64,000 nucleotides of DNA, taken from Cichorium intybus. Lineage: Eukaryota; Streptophyta; Magnoliopsida; Asterales; Asteraceae. The translations under genes and the position numbers were made by a program. The stretch lies in assembly GCA_023525715.1 (NCBI GenBank), contig CM042012.1:39597689-39661688 (forward strand). The letters are read 5' to 3'. The notes beneath the pieces were generated by a model that searched no databases, had not been told where the DNA came from, and was given only the letters and a program-made list of their open reading frames with translations. This document shows, one piece after another, positions 46,945 to 61,935 of this stretch. The number at the start of each line of letters is the position of its first letter. The stretch's first letter is position 1.

Positions 46945-47882
46945 GTGAGTAATCTCACTAATACCATATGTGATATATGATGATTGAGTTGTTACAGGTT
47001 GGAAACTGATTGTGGGACGAAATTGATGGTTCAAATATACGTTTGAAGAGACAAGACCGGATAAGCCGTGAGTCATTGCGATGACAAGAACGGAGCCGTG
47101 AGTCTAGGCAATAGCGGGCTAACCCGTGAGCCATAACTAATTCTGGATTTTATATCCAATGGGTGCGGCCTACGGGCTATGATTTCTGGATTTTTATATC
47201 CAATGGGTGCGGCCTATATGGCTATGATTTCTGGATTTTTATATCCAATGGGTGCGACCTATATGGTTATGATTTCTGGATTGTATATCCAACCGGTGCG
47301 GCCTTCGGGCTATGTCTCCGATGTGGCCTTCGGGCTATGACTCCGGTGCGGCCTTCGGGCTATGTCTCCGATGTGGCCTTCGGGCGATGACTCCGGTGCG
47401 GCCTTCGGGCTATGTCTCCGATGCGGCCTTCGGGCTATGATATTTGGTGCAGCCTTTTTGGCTATGATTTTGTTACAGGTACATGGTGCGGCCTTTTGGC
47501 TATGATATCGGGTTATTAAACCCGGCTGGTGCGGCCTGCGGGTTATGAATTATATACTGATAATGTTTTGGTGCAGCTTATATAGCTATGACACAGGGTG
47601 CGGCTTGTTTAGCCATGATATATGATGCAGTCCATTGTGACTAAGAAATATGGGACAGAAATGATTAGACATGATTATAGATGCAAATAACTAACGTGGC
47701 TTGTTAATTACAGGTCACTATGATTCAGCCTGTAGGGCTACAGAATAGGATGTGAAATCCTAGAGTATATATGGTCAGCCAGTAAGGCTAGGAATGTGGA
47801 TTCGAAATCCAGACAGTTATATGATTGTATTTTGATACATGTTATTTGCGGATTTGATTACTCACTGAGCTTTTTAGCTCAC
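46945..47882 (+). repeat. hairpin array in the LTR
   Basis: About 20 short stem-loops occur in tandem. Examples are GTGAG-TAAT-CTCAC (46945-46958), GTCAT-TGCG-ATGAC (47072-47085), CGGG-CTAA-CCCG (47115-47126) and repeated GGAT...ATCC stems. Many units have the form GTGCGGCCTTCGGGCTATG, giving a C(TTCG)G loop. Variant stems are AGCC/GGCT, AGCT/AGCT, GGCT/AGCC and AGTC/GACT. The array ends with TGAGCT-TTTT-AGCTCA near 47865-47880. The array is repeated in the right LTR (53197-54134). Confidence 0.85.
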
Positions 47883-48143
47883 GATAATTGTTACTGTCCC
47901 TGCAGGTTAGCATGATACTGGTAGGGGACAAGATAGGGTCCGTGACTTTCAAGTGGGACTCTTAGATGCTGTCAGTAGCAGCCCGGCTTTAAAGGAGTTA
48001 TGGTATCTTATACTCTCCTTGATACACTTGTACCCGTTTTTATTAAAATATACCCCTTGTTATGGTTTTAGGTATTGAAACCTGTGTTTTAAATGAAAAA
48101 TTTTTCAGGGGTGTTTTTGTTTTAAAAGCCGGGTGTTACAAGT

Positions 48144-48160
48144 TGGTATCAGAGCCGAGG
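48144..48160 (+). promoter_or_regulatory. primer-binding site (initiator-Met tRNA)
   Basis: TGGTATCAGAGCCGAGG begins three bases after the 5' LTR and matches the 3' end complement of plant initiator-Met tRNA. Confidence 0.85.
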
Positions 48161-51100
48161 TTTAAGTGAACTAGGTGTCTATAGAGTAGATTCCTGGACT
48201 TAAACCCTGAGACAGTAGATATGATGAACTGTTAGGTGTATATAGTTGTTATTATACATATATAACCTAACTATTGCTGACTTCTAACGTATAAGAAGTA
48301 TGAGCAGCGGATATTACTGGGAGAAATTTAGGGCGTGTAACTTTAAGAGGCGGAACAGCCCTTTCTCAAGGCTCCATCGAATGAGGGGCAACGAGACAAG
48401 TAGCGGAAAAATCCCCATGACAAGCAATAGTAGCTGTTGTGGTCAGAAAGAGAAATTGGGTGCTCACCCTGATTGATATCAAGGTGAAAGAAAAGTAGCT
48501 GAGACTACAAGAAAAAGCAGAAAACGATTAGTGGACGCTTCGGGAGAAGTTACCACAGACTGGGTCCAACCTTGAAGGGAAGGGACCAAAACAGAACAAT
48601 TATGTAATGTAAGAAGTGCAGGAAAAGCACTCAGAACATTGTAGAATTGAGACTCTACTGTTTAGTAGATGAAATTACAGAAAATAGGAGTATGTTGCTC
48701 GAGTTTATTGTATGGGATGGAAGTGGTTCCAGCGTGGAACTATAGATCACTTCTTTATGAAATACTCACATGCTAAATGTGGAGTAACGGGTGATGAACC
48801 CAGGAAAGAAAGAAGGAACGAATGATCGAAAAGGACCCATGGTACCATGAGCATCCCAGTAGATTGTGGAAGAAGCTCGTGAGGAGACTGATATGGTCGC
48901 AGATATCATTGTTCTGAATATAACTCGTGTATGTTATATTTGATCCATGAAGCTATGCTTTGGATCGATGACTCGATGTTTTGTTTGAATTTTTCATCAA
49001 TGATTTTGGATGAAATATTTGAAATAGCTATTGTAGATAGCAAGTATGTTCAAGATATTGAACACCTGGAAAGTAGTCTGCCTAAGATTTACGGGACCAT
49101 TTTTCCCTATGAATCTGAAGCCAATGACTACCAGCAAATCTGAAGCAATTGTGCTTATGAATTGGTTAGCAATGAATTATGCTAACATGAATTGTAGAAA
49201 TATGAACATGATGGTTCAGAAAGCAGAAATGAGCGGATGAAAATCCATGGTAAATGACCGTTGTTGAGAATACCGGTTAACTTCTTTGCTTAAACTCGGA
49301 AATGAGCTAGTAAAGGAATGATGTTGTAGTTGGCATACGTGGTATGAGCCAAGCTTAATATAGTGGTGATAGTAGTGTATTACTTTAAATAAATTTTCGG
49401 ATGATTCTTTTGAAAAGAACTTCCAAGATTTCTGCCAGATTGGCAAGAAGAGCTTATGATTAAGCTGGTATTGAGAGCCGTTCCTGTTATCTAGGCTCTG
49501 TGTTGATTGGCCTCTGCAGAGATGGCAGAGTGGTAAAACAATTGAAAGAAATTGTTTTTGAATTGGGGTCTCATATAGCCGAATGTGTCATTGTGTGGAG
49601 CCCTATCTGTTTGAAAAGAAGAAAGATAAGTTAATGTGTATGTACATTGACTACTGAGAATATGATATTCTCGAAACCAGATTGAATATGAGGTACATTG
49701 TACCAGATAATGGAGTTACTTCACTGAGTTAAGTGATATGTTAAATTCTCCAAGTATGAAAAATTTGGCTAAAAGAAGTTTCAACCCTTTGGGCATGATA
49801 ATAGTGCCAAAGATGATAAAATAAATCCAGTGGGATAGATGATGTGATAAAACTGGAATCGCCCGAGGAATCTGACTGACATTGTAGTTCCTTGGATTTG
49901 GCAGGTTACTATAGGAGAGTTGTAGAAAACTGCTCCTTGATTGTTGGTTAGCTGACTAAAGTTGACCAAGAAAAGTGTAAAATCTGAGTGGAAGAAAGAC
50001 CACAGATATGTTGTAAAGGTTTGGAATAAACCTTGTGTGAACCTCTAACGTTAGCAATGATGCTAAGCAGAGAAGATGGATTGGATCATTGAAATATATC
50101 CAACTGTGATTGTGGATGCATGATGTTGCAATAGCAACTATGATTTTGGTATTAAGCTTTTGAGACACTATCTATATGGTGTAAGGCTTACCGTGTATAA
50201 GGATCATAAAAGTTTGAAAGACTTAATTGATCAAAAAGAAGCTATATATGAAATAGCAAAGAAAGATGGGTTACTTAAAGATTTCGGGTATGAAATCCTG
50301 TACCATCTCGAAAAGAGCGGATGTGGCTATAGATGCCTTGGATTAGAAAGAGTAACCTTTGAGGGTTACATCCACATGTATGAATGTGGCAAATTGATTT
50401 CCTGAGTTGATTCGGGTAGCACAGAAAGACGTGTGCAAGTCTGAAATTGTGAAAAGTGAATAAATGATTGAAAAGTAGCGGAAGTTAGTTGGAATATCAC
50501 AGTGATTTAACACCCTTGGCGGTTGTAAATGTGAATTCCAAAGTCAAACGAAACATAAAAATCATCTTGAAAAGATGCATTTTGTATCGGATATGCAGCA
50601 TACCCGGGCAATACCAAACTGGATAGGTCGATAAAACCTATGTGTTGGTGGCCGGGGCTGAAGAAAGACATTGAAAGACATGTGAAAAGTGTTTGACTAG
50701 TGTGTAACTACAGTCAAATCATTAGAAACATAAGGTGGTACGTCCTAAAGAAGAAATGGGACGAAAAATATCATAGACTTTGTAGTAAAGTCTTTGCAAG
50801 TACCGCATGGGTATGACACCATATGGGTGATTGCAGTTTGATTGATGAAATCAGTGTAGAATTATACTGACTAAGAAGAAATTAAGAGCGGAAAGTAGTG
50901 AAAAACTACATAGAAAAAGAAAATTGTTGACGTGCACTACAGGTGTCGACTGTATCGGATTGGAATACAAGAATTATTTGCTGAATTTAGCATTAATTCT
51001 TAGATTTATTAGCTCAAAAGTACTAGTAAGTACTGTATATGATTTGCAGATTGATAGAAGAGGCGAGATAATGATGCAGACTCCAGAAGATATGTCTGAA

Positions 51101-51828
51101 ATGTGCATAACAGACCCTAGCAGAAAACTAGACGACCGTCTATCCTTGGTAGAAATTGTAGATAAGTATAGGTATTATACTAGTGTTTTATTAACTCGTA
51201 GGAAGTATTGTTTAGACTACCGTGTTGCACGCCGTTTTGCTAGACAGAAGTTGGGGAGAAACCGTTGATTAAACCTGAGATTGTATCTCAAACAGAAGAA
51301 AAGATTAGGCAAATTCGAGAAAGCTTGGAAATAGACCAAAATCGACAAGAGTAGTATGCGGATTTTCGAGTAAAACCATTGAAACCCCAAGTAAGGGAAG
51401 ATAGTGGAACTCAAAGTGACCCTCCGGAAGAACTAGAAATTGATGTGGGACAAAAAGGAAAGTTGAGTCCTTGTTTATTGGACCTTTCCGTATATCCCAA
51501 AAGCAAGAATTGTGGTGTATTGATTGAAGATCCTTGATGAACTTCAAGATGATTGTAAAGTTTTCTATGGGTCTCATAGTTTTGAGAACATAGAGTGATA
51601 AATTCTAACGAATCCCTCATGTCGAAATGAGGAAGATAAGTGATTAAGGTGCCCGGGACAACCGGAGGAGTGATATGCGAGTGGTGATATAACCACGACA
51701 TACGAAGATTAGTATGGTTAAGTGCTTAGGCAATACCATAAAGGTTTCCATATGAAATGGGAAACCGAAATTTTAACGAGAAAGAATTACCCGCGTTTGT
51801 TTGTATGATTTCGGGGACGAAATCTTTT

Positions 51829-51843
51829 GAAGGAGGGGAGAAT
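51829..51843 (+). promoter_or_regulatory. polypurine tract
   Basis: GAAGGAGGGGAGAAT lies immediately before the 3' LTR and would prime plus-strand synthesis. Confidence 0.8.
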
Positions 51844-51844
51844 T

Positions 51845-54392
51845 TGTAACGCCAAGATACTCTTTTTATAAATAAAATAAAAGGGTAAAATGGTCATTTT
51901 ACCTTGGAAGGGTAAATTGGTCTTTTGGACAGAAAAGTATTTAGTTTGAAATAATATTTTGAGTCTTGGACTTAAAATGTTATAAAAACTGATTTTTGGT
52001 CGTTTTACCGCAAAAGGGTATTTTGGTCATTTGACCATGTGAGGGACCAAAAATGAGAAATATTGTTAATTGTGGCAAATGTACAAAGAATGGAAGTTTT
52101 ATTGTAATAAAACTTGATTTTGTGGTCAAAGTTCAAGAAATGAAACTTAGGGACCAAATTTGTAAAAAAAATTGAGGTATAAATAGGAGAGTTGACTCTC
52201 CTATTGGGGGCTGTCCATTTTTCAGCTTACGGGAAGAATTTTTGGGTGCAATTTCTGGAAGATCATGAAGCTTGAGGCAAGGAATTGGAATCAAGGCTTG
52301 GAATTGGTGATTCCTAAGCTAATTAAGGTTAGTAACTTGATTTCTAGCCAAGCTCTTGTGTGTTCTTGGTGAGTCTTCATGGAGTGGACGGAAATCTGTG
52401 ATTTCAGCCATAATCCATGATGTTTATATGATTTCTGGGCTTAAACATGTTCAAGTAGTAAGAACATATGTTAAAAATAGCAAAGTAGATTGCTATTGTT
52501 GATAAATTGAATTGTTGCTCAAGAACCCTAAATCATGGATTGGTGTGATTAAGGTGTTTGTAATGGTTTAAAACTAGTTATTAGTCAAGGGTTTTGGTCC
52601 TAGAACAAACCCCAATCGATTAAGGACCTGATTAAGGACTTAATGGACCAAAACTGCTTGCTACAGTGAAAATCGCGACTGATTCTGGACTGCCCAGAAA
52701 GAGCACGGGTCGTGCTCTTTTGGCACGGGTCGTGCTCCCCCTGCAGAGTGAAAGTATGTTGCTAAAAGACCTTGCACGAGTCGTGCTTTCCTAGGCTAAG
52801 AAAGAGCACGAGTCGTGCTTGCTGGCAGGGGGTCCAAAAACGCTAAATTTTGCTAGGCTTGTCCGATTTACCTCAAACTTGAACCATAAGTCCATAATGG
52901 TATGAAAAGTCCTAGAAAAATACTAAATTGAGTTTTCGACTCCTCGGGGGCACTGTAGATCGATACGAATGCCTCGGGAATGAGTATAACTCATGAAAAG
53001 ATGGTAAATGGAAAGTTTATCATCTAGGGATGGGTTATAGTTGCATAATATTGGACTCTCATGTATTAGAGTCAATTGAAATGATTATTAACCTATTATC
53101 ATTTGATATGGAATGGATAAATAGGTATGGGACAAAATGGTTGTGGTGCACGCAAAGGCAAGAAATAACCGAAATTGAAACGCAGCTAGTAACCAGGTGA
53201 GTAATCTCACTAATACCATATGTGATATATGATGATTGAGTTGTTACAGGTTGGAAACTGATTGTGGGACGAAATTGATGGTTCAAAGATACGTTTGAAG
53301 AGACAAGACCGGATAAGCCGTGAGTCATTGCGATGACAAGAACGGAGCCGTGAGTCTAGGCAATAGCGGGCTAACCCGTGAGCCATAACTAATTCTGGAT
53401 TTTATATCCAATGGGTGCGGCCTACGGGCTATGATTTATGGATTTTTATATCCAATGGGTGCGGCCTATATGGCTATGATTTCTGGATTTTTATATCCAA
53501 TGGGTGCGGCCTATATGGCTATGATTTCTGGATTGTATATCCAACCGGTGCGGCCTTCGGGCTATGTCTCCGATGTGGCCTTCGGGCTATGACTCCGGTG
53601 CGGCCTTCGGGCTATGTCTCCGATGTGGCCTTCGGGCGATGACTCCGGTGCGGCCTTCGGGCTATGTCTCCGATGCGGCCTTCAGGCTATGATATTTGGT
53701 GCAGCCTTTTTGGCTATGATTTTGTTACAGGTACATGGTGCGGCCTTTTGGCTATGATATCGGGTTATTAAACCCGGCTGGTGCGGCCTGCGGGTTATGA
53801 ATTATATACTGATAATGTTTTGGTGCAGCTTATATAGCTATGACACAGGGTGCGGCTTGTTTAGCCATGATATATGATGCAGTCCATTGTGACTAAGAAA
53901 TATGGGACAGAAATGATTAGACATGATTATAGATGCAAATAACTAACGTGGCTTGTTAATTACAGGTCACTATGATTCAGCCTGTAGGGCTACAGAATAG
54001 GATGTGAAATCCTAGAGTATATATGGTCAGCCAGTAAGGCTAGGAATGTGGATCCGAAATCCAGACAGTTATATGATTGTATTTTGATACATGTTATTTG
54101 CGGATTTGATTACTCACTGAGCTTTTTAGCTCACGATAATTGTTACTGTCCCTGCAGGTTAGCATGATACTGGTAGGGGACAAGATAGGGTCCGTGACTT
54201 TCAAGTGGGACTCTTAGATGCTGTCAGTAGCAGCCCGGCTTTAAAGGAGTTATGGTATCTTATACTCTCCTTGATACACTTGTACCCGTTTTTATTAAAA
54301 TATACCCCTTGTTATGGTTTTAGGTATTGAAACCTGTGTTTTAAATGAAAAATTTTTCAGGGGTGTTTTTGTTTTAAAAGCCGGGTGTTACA
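51845..54392 (+). repeat. 3' LTR
   Basis: It is about 99.5% identical to the 5' LTR by eye. It has one extra 20 bp duplication that adds a fourth GCACG-GGTCGTGC palindrome (52703-52715 and 52723-52735). Length 2548 bp. Confidence 0.95.
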
Positions 54393-54659
54393 TCTTAGTG
54401 AAAAAGTCGCTATGAATTCTTGAAGTTGTATGAGAAGGGAAACAAATAGCTTATTAAGATTAATGTATGTGTAGTCATAGTGTGAACTACTAATATGGAA
54501 GGCTCCCATCGTTTGTTGTAGAGGAACTTCAATGACCATGCATTTGTCTATTCAGATGGGGTCACATTAACATTGATAAAAAATGATAGAAAATTTGCAT
54601 TGTTTTTCCGTGTTTAGTATAGAATAATTAAGACAGGAGGTGGATGTATGTCAGTTTCC

Positions 54660-57260
<2,601 letters not shown>

Positions 57261-58979
57261 ACACTAGGTAATGAAGAGGTATGTCGTAATCACACGAAGA
57301 AGCTATTTAGGTAGGTAATACTTTGTCAATTTCAATCTCTATTAAACTCCTTGATCTTTTTTAGGTCCATGGCTTTCAATGACATGTTTAATCCCTTTAT
57401 GCTCGCCATCTCCCATGACAAGTACGTCGCGAGTCACAAGTTTGGATGGTAAATCGACAATAAAAAAACACGTGACACCTGACCCATGATTCAAGAGTTA
57501 TCGCGAGTATCACATCGTTTTGGCTAAGTCATATCCGACGCATTGGCTATGACACTTCCCACACCGGAAGGAACCTAGTTAAATGTGTGGTTTTTCGTAG
57601 GTAGCATAAGATTTACATTTTCATAAAATATGTTTTTGTTTCATTCAGTTAAAGCATTTTAACCTTTTAGAAAACGGTCTTTTAACTTTTAAGTCATTTT
57701 AAAAGCTTAATTCCTTCAACTTTGTTTAATTGTATTTTCAATTTATATTTAAGCAACTATGCAACAAATAAAATAAACACAAGCATTAGCGATAACATTT
57801 ACCTTGAATCATATGCGTTTTTATGTGAGCCAACACGAGGAAAAACGTAGCCAAATCTAGGGACAGCCAACCATAAGGATGCACCAGCTACTCTTGCTTT
57901 GCCATCATGCTCTAGTGCAGTGATGAATCTAGGATTGAAACTCACAAGTGTCTACCTCAAATAAAATAACAAAATAAATAGGTCTAATATTGCTTTTAGT
58001 TGAACTGGATCGTCAATACTACTATCTAAAACAAATATAACACTTAACTTTACCAATGATCAAACATAAATAAATAAATTTAAAAATAAACAACAGCATA
58101 TATAAATAATAAAAAACAACAAGTGTATACTTAATTAATAAACAAATAAACAATTAAGATTATTCGAAAATTCTTGATACAAATTTTAAATAAAATTATA
58201 AACATTTAACAGTATTTTAAAACACATTTGCTATTTTGTAGTCTTATTTTTAGAAACATTAAAATGTGTAGTTTCTCAAAGTTATAATATTATATATTCA
58301 AAATCATGTGATAAAATAGATTTGTTTTGTTGTTAATTGTCAGTGCCACCAAATAAATTGGATACAAAATTTTCCATACTACTAGAAATATTTTTTTAAA
58401 GATGTCCATATAATATTTAGTATGTAATTTATGAAAAATAATCCAAAATCCTTGATCACAACGTGCATTCGCCCTTGCTTTAGTGTATTCTTTATGGTGG
58501 TCTTCGGTCTTCTTTTGTTACATTAACTCAACTAATACAATGTTTCCTAACTAATCTATTACAATTACAAATTAAAGGAAAAAAATTACATATAATGAGA
58601 ACAAAAACGACGTGCAGGTCGCAAAACAAATTATCAATCATACATCACAACCACAGGTCTAGTCCAGACAAAATATTACCAGATCTATACAATTGTAATT
58701 CACACTTTTATACATTTAAAAATGCATTTTGAAACCTACTACACAATACGTTGATTAAGATTCAAAAACAAACACATTGACATAAATAAATGATCTCGGT
58801 TTATAACCACAATGTATACAAAATGTTTGAATGACTTTCATGCTAATTTACAATGAATCAAAGTAACGTGGTAATCAATCTAAATTAAACTATTTAATGT
58901 CACTGAATTATTTTGATCAATTTAAGCTTCTGTTAATTATTTATCCCATTTAAAACATCTTTTAAGATTCGTTTTAAGA
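57261..58979. other. AT-rich sequence, possible copia 5' part
   Basis: The first few hundred bases may be the decayed leader and LTR of the minus-strand copia element, but I found no LTR pair. The rest is AT-rich with no gene. Confidence 0.4.
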
Positions 58980-59360
58980 ACTGTTATGTTCAAGTATCGC
59001 GACACGGCGGACAACCCGTAGCGGCGCTAAGGATTGAGGTCTCACAACTTTCAGCAAAGAATGTCATGATCGTCGCGACGCTAGAAGCTAGCGGTAGCGG
59101 TGCGAAGCAACCAGTTGATCACAATCAAAACAGGCAAATCCTGACGCGACGACCTGAGGATCGTGATGTGAAATCTGATGATCGCAACCTATATAGGAAA
59201 TCGCGATGCAACGACCAGACGGTAGTGACGTTACCGACGAACAGTTTTAAGGTTTAGTGTCAAACAAGTCTTGGTAAAGGGGCAAAATTGTTTCCATTCG
59301 GTGACTTACACATTTCATGGATGAAGGCTCCAACTCCAATGAGTTTGTCAGAGTCATTAG
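58980..59360. other. island rich in GCGACG/TCGCGA motifs
   Basis: Between 58995 and 59245 there are many CGCGAC, TCGCGA and GCGACG words, including TCGTCGCGACG, in otherwise AT-rich DNA. The 63-codon frame at 59066 is not recognisable. Confidence 0.4.
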
Positions 59361-59471
59361 TGTAACAACTAAAATTTTATGTAAGTAATAGATAAATATA
59401 AGTATAGTAAAGGTATAAAGTTTGCAAGTTTTGGATTTCGTACGAAGAAGTTATGCCTCTGCAAAGTCAAA

Positions 59472-59606
59472 AGTAAAATTTAGACTAAGAAGACTCATCT
59501 TAGTCTTATAAAATCAAGTAAAATTTAGACTAAGAAGACTCGTCTTAGTCTTATAAAATCAAGTAAAATTTAGACTAAGAGTACTCGTCTTAGTCTTAAG
59601 TCTGGA
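59472..59606. repeat. 3 x 45 bp repeat with internal hairpin
   Basis: The unit AGTAAAATTTAGACTAAGAA followed by GACTCGTCTTAGTCTTA is repeated three times. Each unit contains the inverted pair GACTAAGA / TCTTAGTC. Confidence 0.92.
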
Positions 59607-61667
59607 ATAAGGGCAAAATGGTCAAAGAAGGTAAAAATATGGAAATTTATGTATTAAGACATTTATATAACCCATGATGTGATGATAATTCAATTAGAAT
59701 TCAATCTTAAGGCCATAAGGGCAAAATTCGAAATAAAGGACCAAAAGCGTAAACTTTATTAAACAAGCTTTAGAAATTTATATCTCAAAATCTAAAAGGT
59801 ATTGAGAAAACGTCATCAAGATGACTTTGGTAGTATTTGAGATAACAAAAGTATAGGAAAATGATTCAGGCCATTTGAAGTTATAATAAAGGAGTTATGA
59901 AGGTTTTAAAATGGCCCAAAAATGACAAAAATGACCAAAGAGTCATTTTCAAGGGTTAATAGGAGAACATGTATTAACATTCAGACTTTAGTCAGTAGGC
60001 GAAAGTTGTAGAGCTCGTTCCTACCTTTTCAAATGTATAAAGTTTGAAAATTTTGGATGTCGCATGAAGGAGTTATGGCCCAACAAAGTTGAGGAAAAAT
60101 AAGGAAAATACACGAAAATTTCACCAAGGCTGGGGAAGCGGGGGCAGTTCTGTAATTTAACACTTAAAAACCCAGCAGTCATTTCTTTTGTTCCTGTGGG
60201 CTGCGACTTCTCCCCAAAAATCACGTAAAACTCAAATCAGAAAAATAAAAGAACAAGAAAAGAGAGAGAATCGGGAGCTCGAGAAGGAAGAACACGCCAC
60301 ACACACTAGTGTGTGTAAAAATCGAAATCAAGAGGGAGAAAGGGCGGGCCAAGCAGCGATTCTCGAGCAAGAGGGTGCGTGGATCAGAAGCTGTACATCA
60401 GCGGCTGTTAACAGTCGCGAAACAGTCGAGAACCGGCGTTGCCGGTGCGTTTTTCCGGCGAGGTGCGGTGCTCCGGTGGCCGGCGGCTGTAGGGGAGGAC
60501 CAATAAGCTTCTATTTTCTGATTTCTTGTCTAATCCCATCACCAATTTCAGTTTTGAGAGCTATTAGACAGAAATTGAAAAAGGTAAAAGTTGATTTTTG
60601 AAACCCTAGTTCCTAAATCCGAAAATACCTTCATGCATGTCAAGATTTGATGTTGATTTGTGGTTCTGATCATAGATTGAGCAGGAAATTCGTATAAGGG
60701 GGCAAGAACGTCCGAATTTCAGATTTTATTGGTTCAATCTCAAGTATTATTGAAAGGTATAATCTGATTTCTTGAAACCCTAGGTTGAAATGTTTGAAAT
60801 CTTGAATGCATGTTGTAATTGATGAGGGTTTTGCAATGCATAAAGAAATTGGTGTTTGATTGTGGCTTAAGAAGTTGAGTTTATGATAAAAACTTAATTT
60901 CTTGAAATGGGACAGATTTGGTGGTGTTTTATTGGTTAAGTTCATATGCATTAAAGAGCCAATTGAAATATACTAATCTAGTTCAATTTGACAGCTTTGA
61001 CTTTTCAGTCAAAGTCAAACCACAAGTCTAGAAGCCAAATTTGTGGGGTTAGGGTTGGGTTATGTTAAAATTGGAATTGTATTCATGATATTGTTTTATA
61101 AACATGTTAAGATCATAAAGTTACTAAAATTTCATGTTAAACCCCATGAAAACATAATTAGGCAAAGTAGGATGCTTAAATAGGAAAACGGTTAAAAAAG
61201 TGCCGAAACGAAAAATGGACTAAAAGGTTCCATGAAGCTTTATACATGTTCTAAACACTATTGGTACATTGTTGGGTTATATAACAATGACGTAAACAAG
61301 AGTTTACACGAATTTTGGACTAAGCTATCAAAATGGGACAAAAAAGGGTAAAATTGTCCAAAATGGATTTTATGGTTTAGGACCATACTTAGCCACCGGA
61401 ATGAACTTAGATAACAACTAGAAGTAGTCTAAGAATGAGTAGACAAATGTTTTATGTTAGTTGCAAAATACATTCTAATCTTCTATTAAATTAATAAAGG
61501 TTTGAAGTTTGAAGGATGCTTGGAAGCAACGAAAGACTAGAGAAAGTGGATTAGTGTAGCTAGACGTACCTAGCTACTAAGGTGAGTACATGCGGCTGTT
61601 TCCCACTATGGGGTACATAGCAAAGTAACTATAAAGTTTATGTGACTTTTAAATGTGAAATCTATAT

Positions 61668-61935
61668 GAAAGTTTAATGTTATTCTTGAAAAGTATGATT
61701 TTGGCATTTAAGCCGAATATGTTTTGAAAAGTATGATTTTAGCATTTAAGCCGAATATGTCTTGAAAAGTATGATTTTGGCATTTAAGCCGAATATGTCT
61801 TGAAAAGAATGTTTTGGCGTTTAGCCTATAAAAGCTATGAAAGAATGTTTTGACGTTTAGCCTATTAATGTTATGGAAGTATGTTTTAGCCTTCTATGTT
61901 ATTGAAAGATTGTTTTGGCATCAAGCCTATTATGC
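61668..61935. repeat. tandem 38 bp repeats with GGC/GCC hairpins
   Basis: Three to four units of TGATTTTGGCATTTAAGCCG plus AATATGTCTTGAAAAGTA are followed by diverged units with GGCGTTTAGCC and GGCATCAAGCC. Each unit can pair GGC with GCC. Confidence 0.85.

Larger units (their letters stand above)
45613..48140 (+). repeat. 5' LTR
   Basis: It begins TGTAACGCCAAGATACTC and ends GCCGGGTGTTACA. It contains a TATA box with hairpin (45946-45969), three GCACG(A/G)GTCGTGC palindromes (46471-46566), splice-site-like AG|GTGAGT (46943-46950) and CCCTGCAG (47898-47905), and a hairpin array between them (46945-47882). It is 2528 bp long. Confidence 0.95.
48141..51844 (+). pseudogene. Ty3/gypsy gag-pol remnant
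   Basis: Domains appear in order but in fragments. A reverse transcriptase start (EMAEW at about 49520, then degraded VSLCGAL) is followed by the GLAGYYRRVV region near 49900. RNase H lies at 50160-50320 (RHYLYGVRLTVYKDHKSLKD, then LKDFGYEILYHLEKSG). The integrase-adjacent zinc/H2C2 region and core lie at about 50580-51240 (DDRLSLVEIVDKYRYYTS, corresponding to LPLVEFxYNNSYHTS). The post-integrase region (FPYIPKA, then LDELQDD) follows at about 51480-51540. No frame exceeds 114 codons and stops fall in every domain. Gag is not clearly recognisable in 48200-49400. Confidence 0.85.
45613..54392 (+). mobile_element. complete Ty3/gypsy retrotransposon, defective coding region
   Basis: Two LTRs (45613-48140 and 51845-54392) bracket a 3.7 kb interior. 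A 5 bp duplication TCTTA flanks the whole (45608-45612, 54393-54397). The primer-binding site TGGTATCAGAGCCGAGG at 48144 matches initiator-Met tRNA, and a purine tract GAAGGAGGGGAGAAT (51829-51843) precedes the right LTR. The interior has reverse transcriptase, RNase H and integrase order, which is Ty3/gypsy, but is full of stops. The LTRs differ by about a dozen substitutions and one 20 bp indel in 2.5 kb, so the insertion is young. Confidence 0.95.

Noticed and set aside
46807..47390. Frames of 75-89 codons in the LTRs, repeated at 53059-53642.
   Set aside because: They are in non-coding LTR sequence; the repeated YGYDFWIFISNGCG pattern comes from the hairpin repeats.
47155..47460. CRISPR-like regularly spaced repeats.
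   Set aside because: Plant nuclear LTR context, variable spacing and paired stems; there are no conserved repeat and unique spacer units and no cas genes.
45613..54392. Possibility of a tandem segmental duplication instead of a retrotransposon for the 2.5 kb direct repeats.
   Set aside because: TG...CA ends, initiator-Met PBS, purine tract, 5 bp target duplication and pol domains all fit an LTR retrotransposon.
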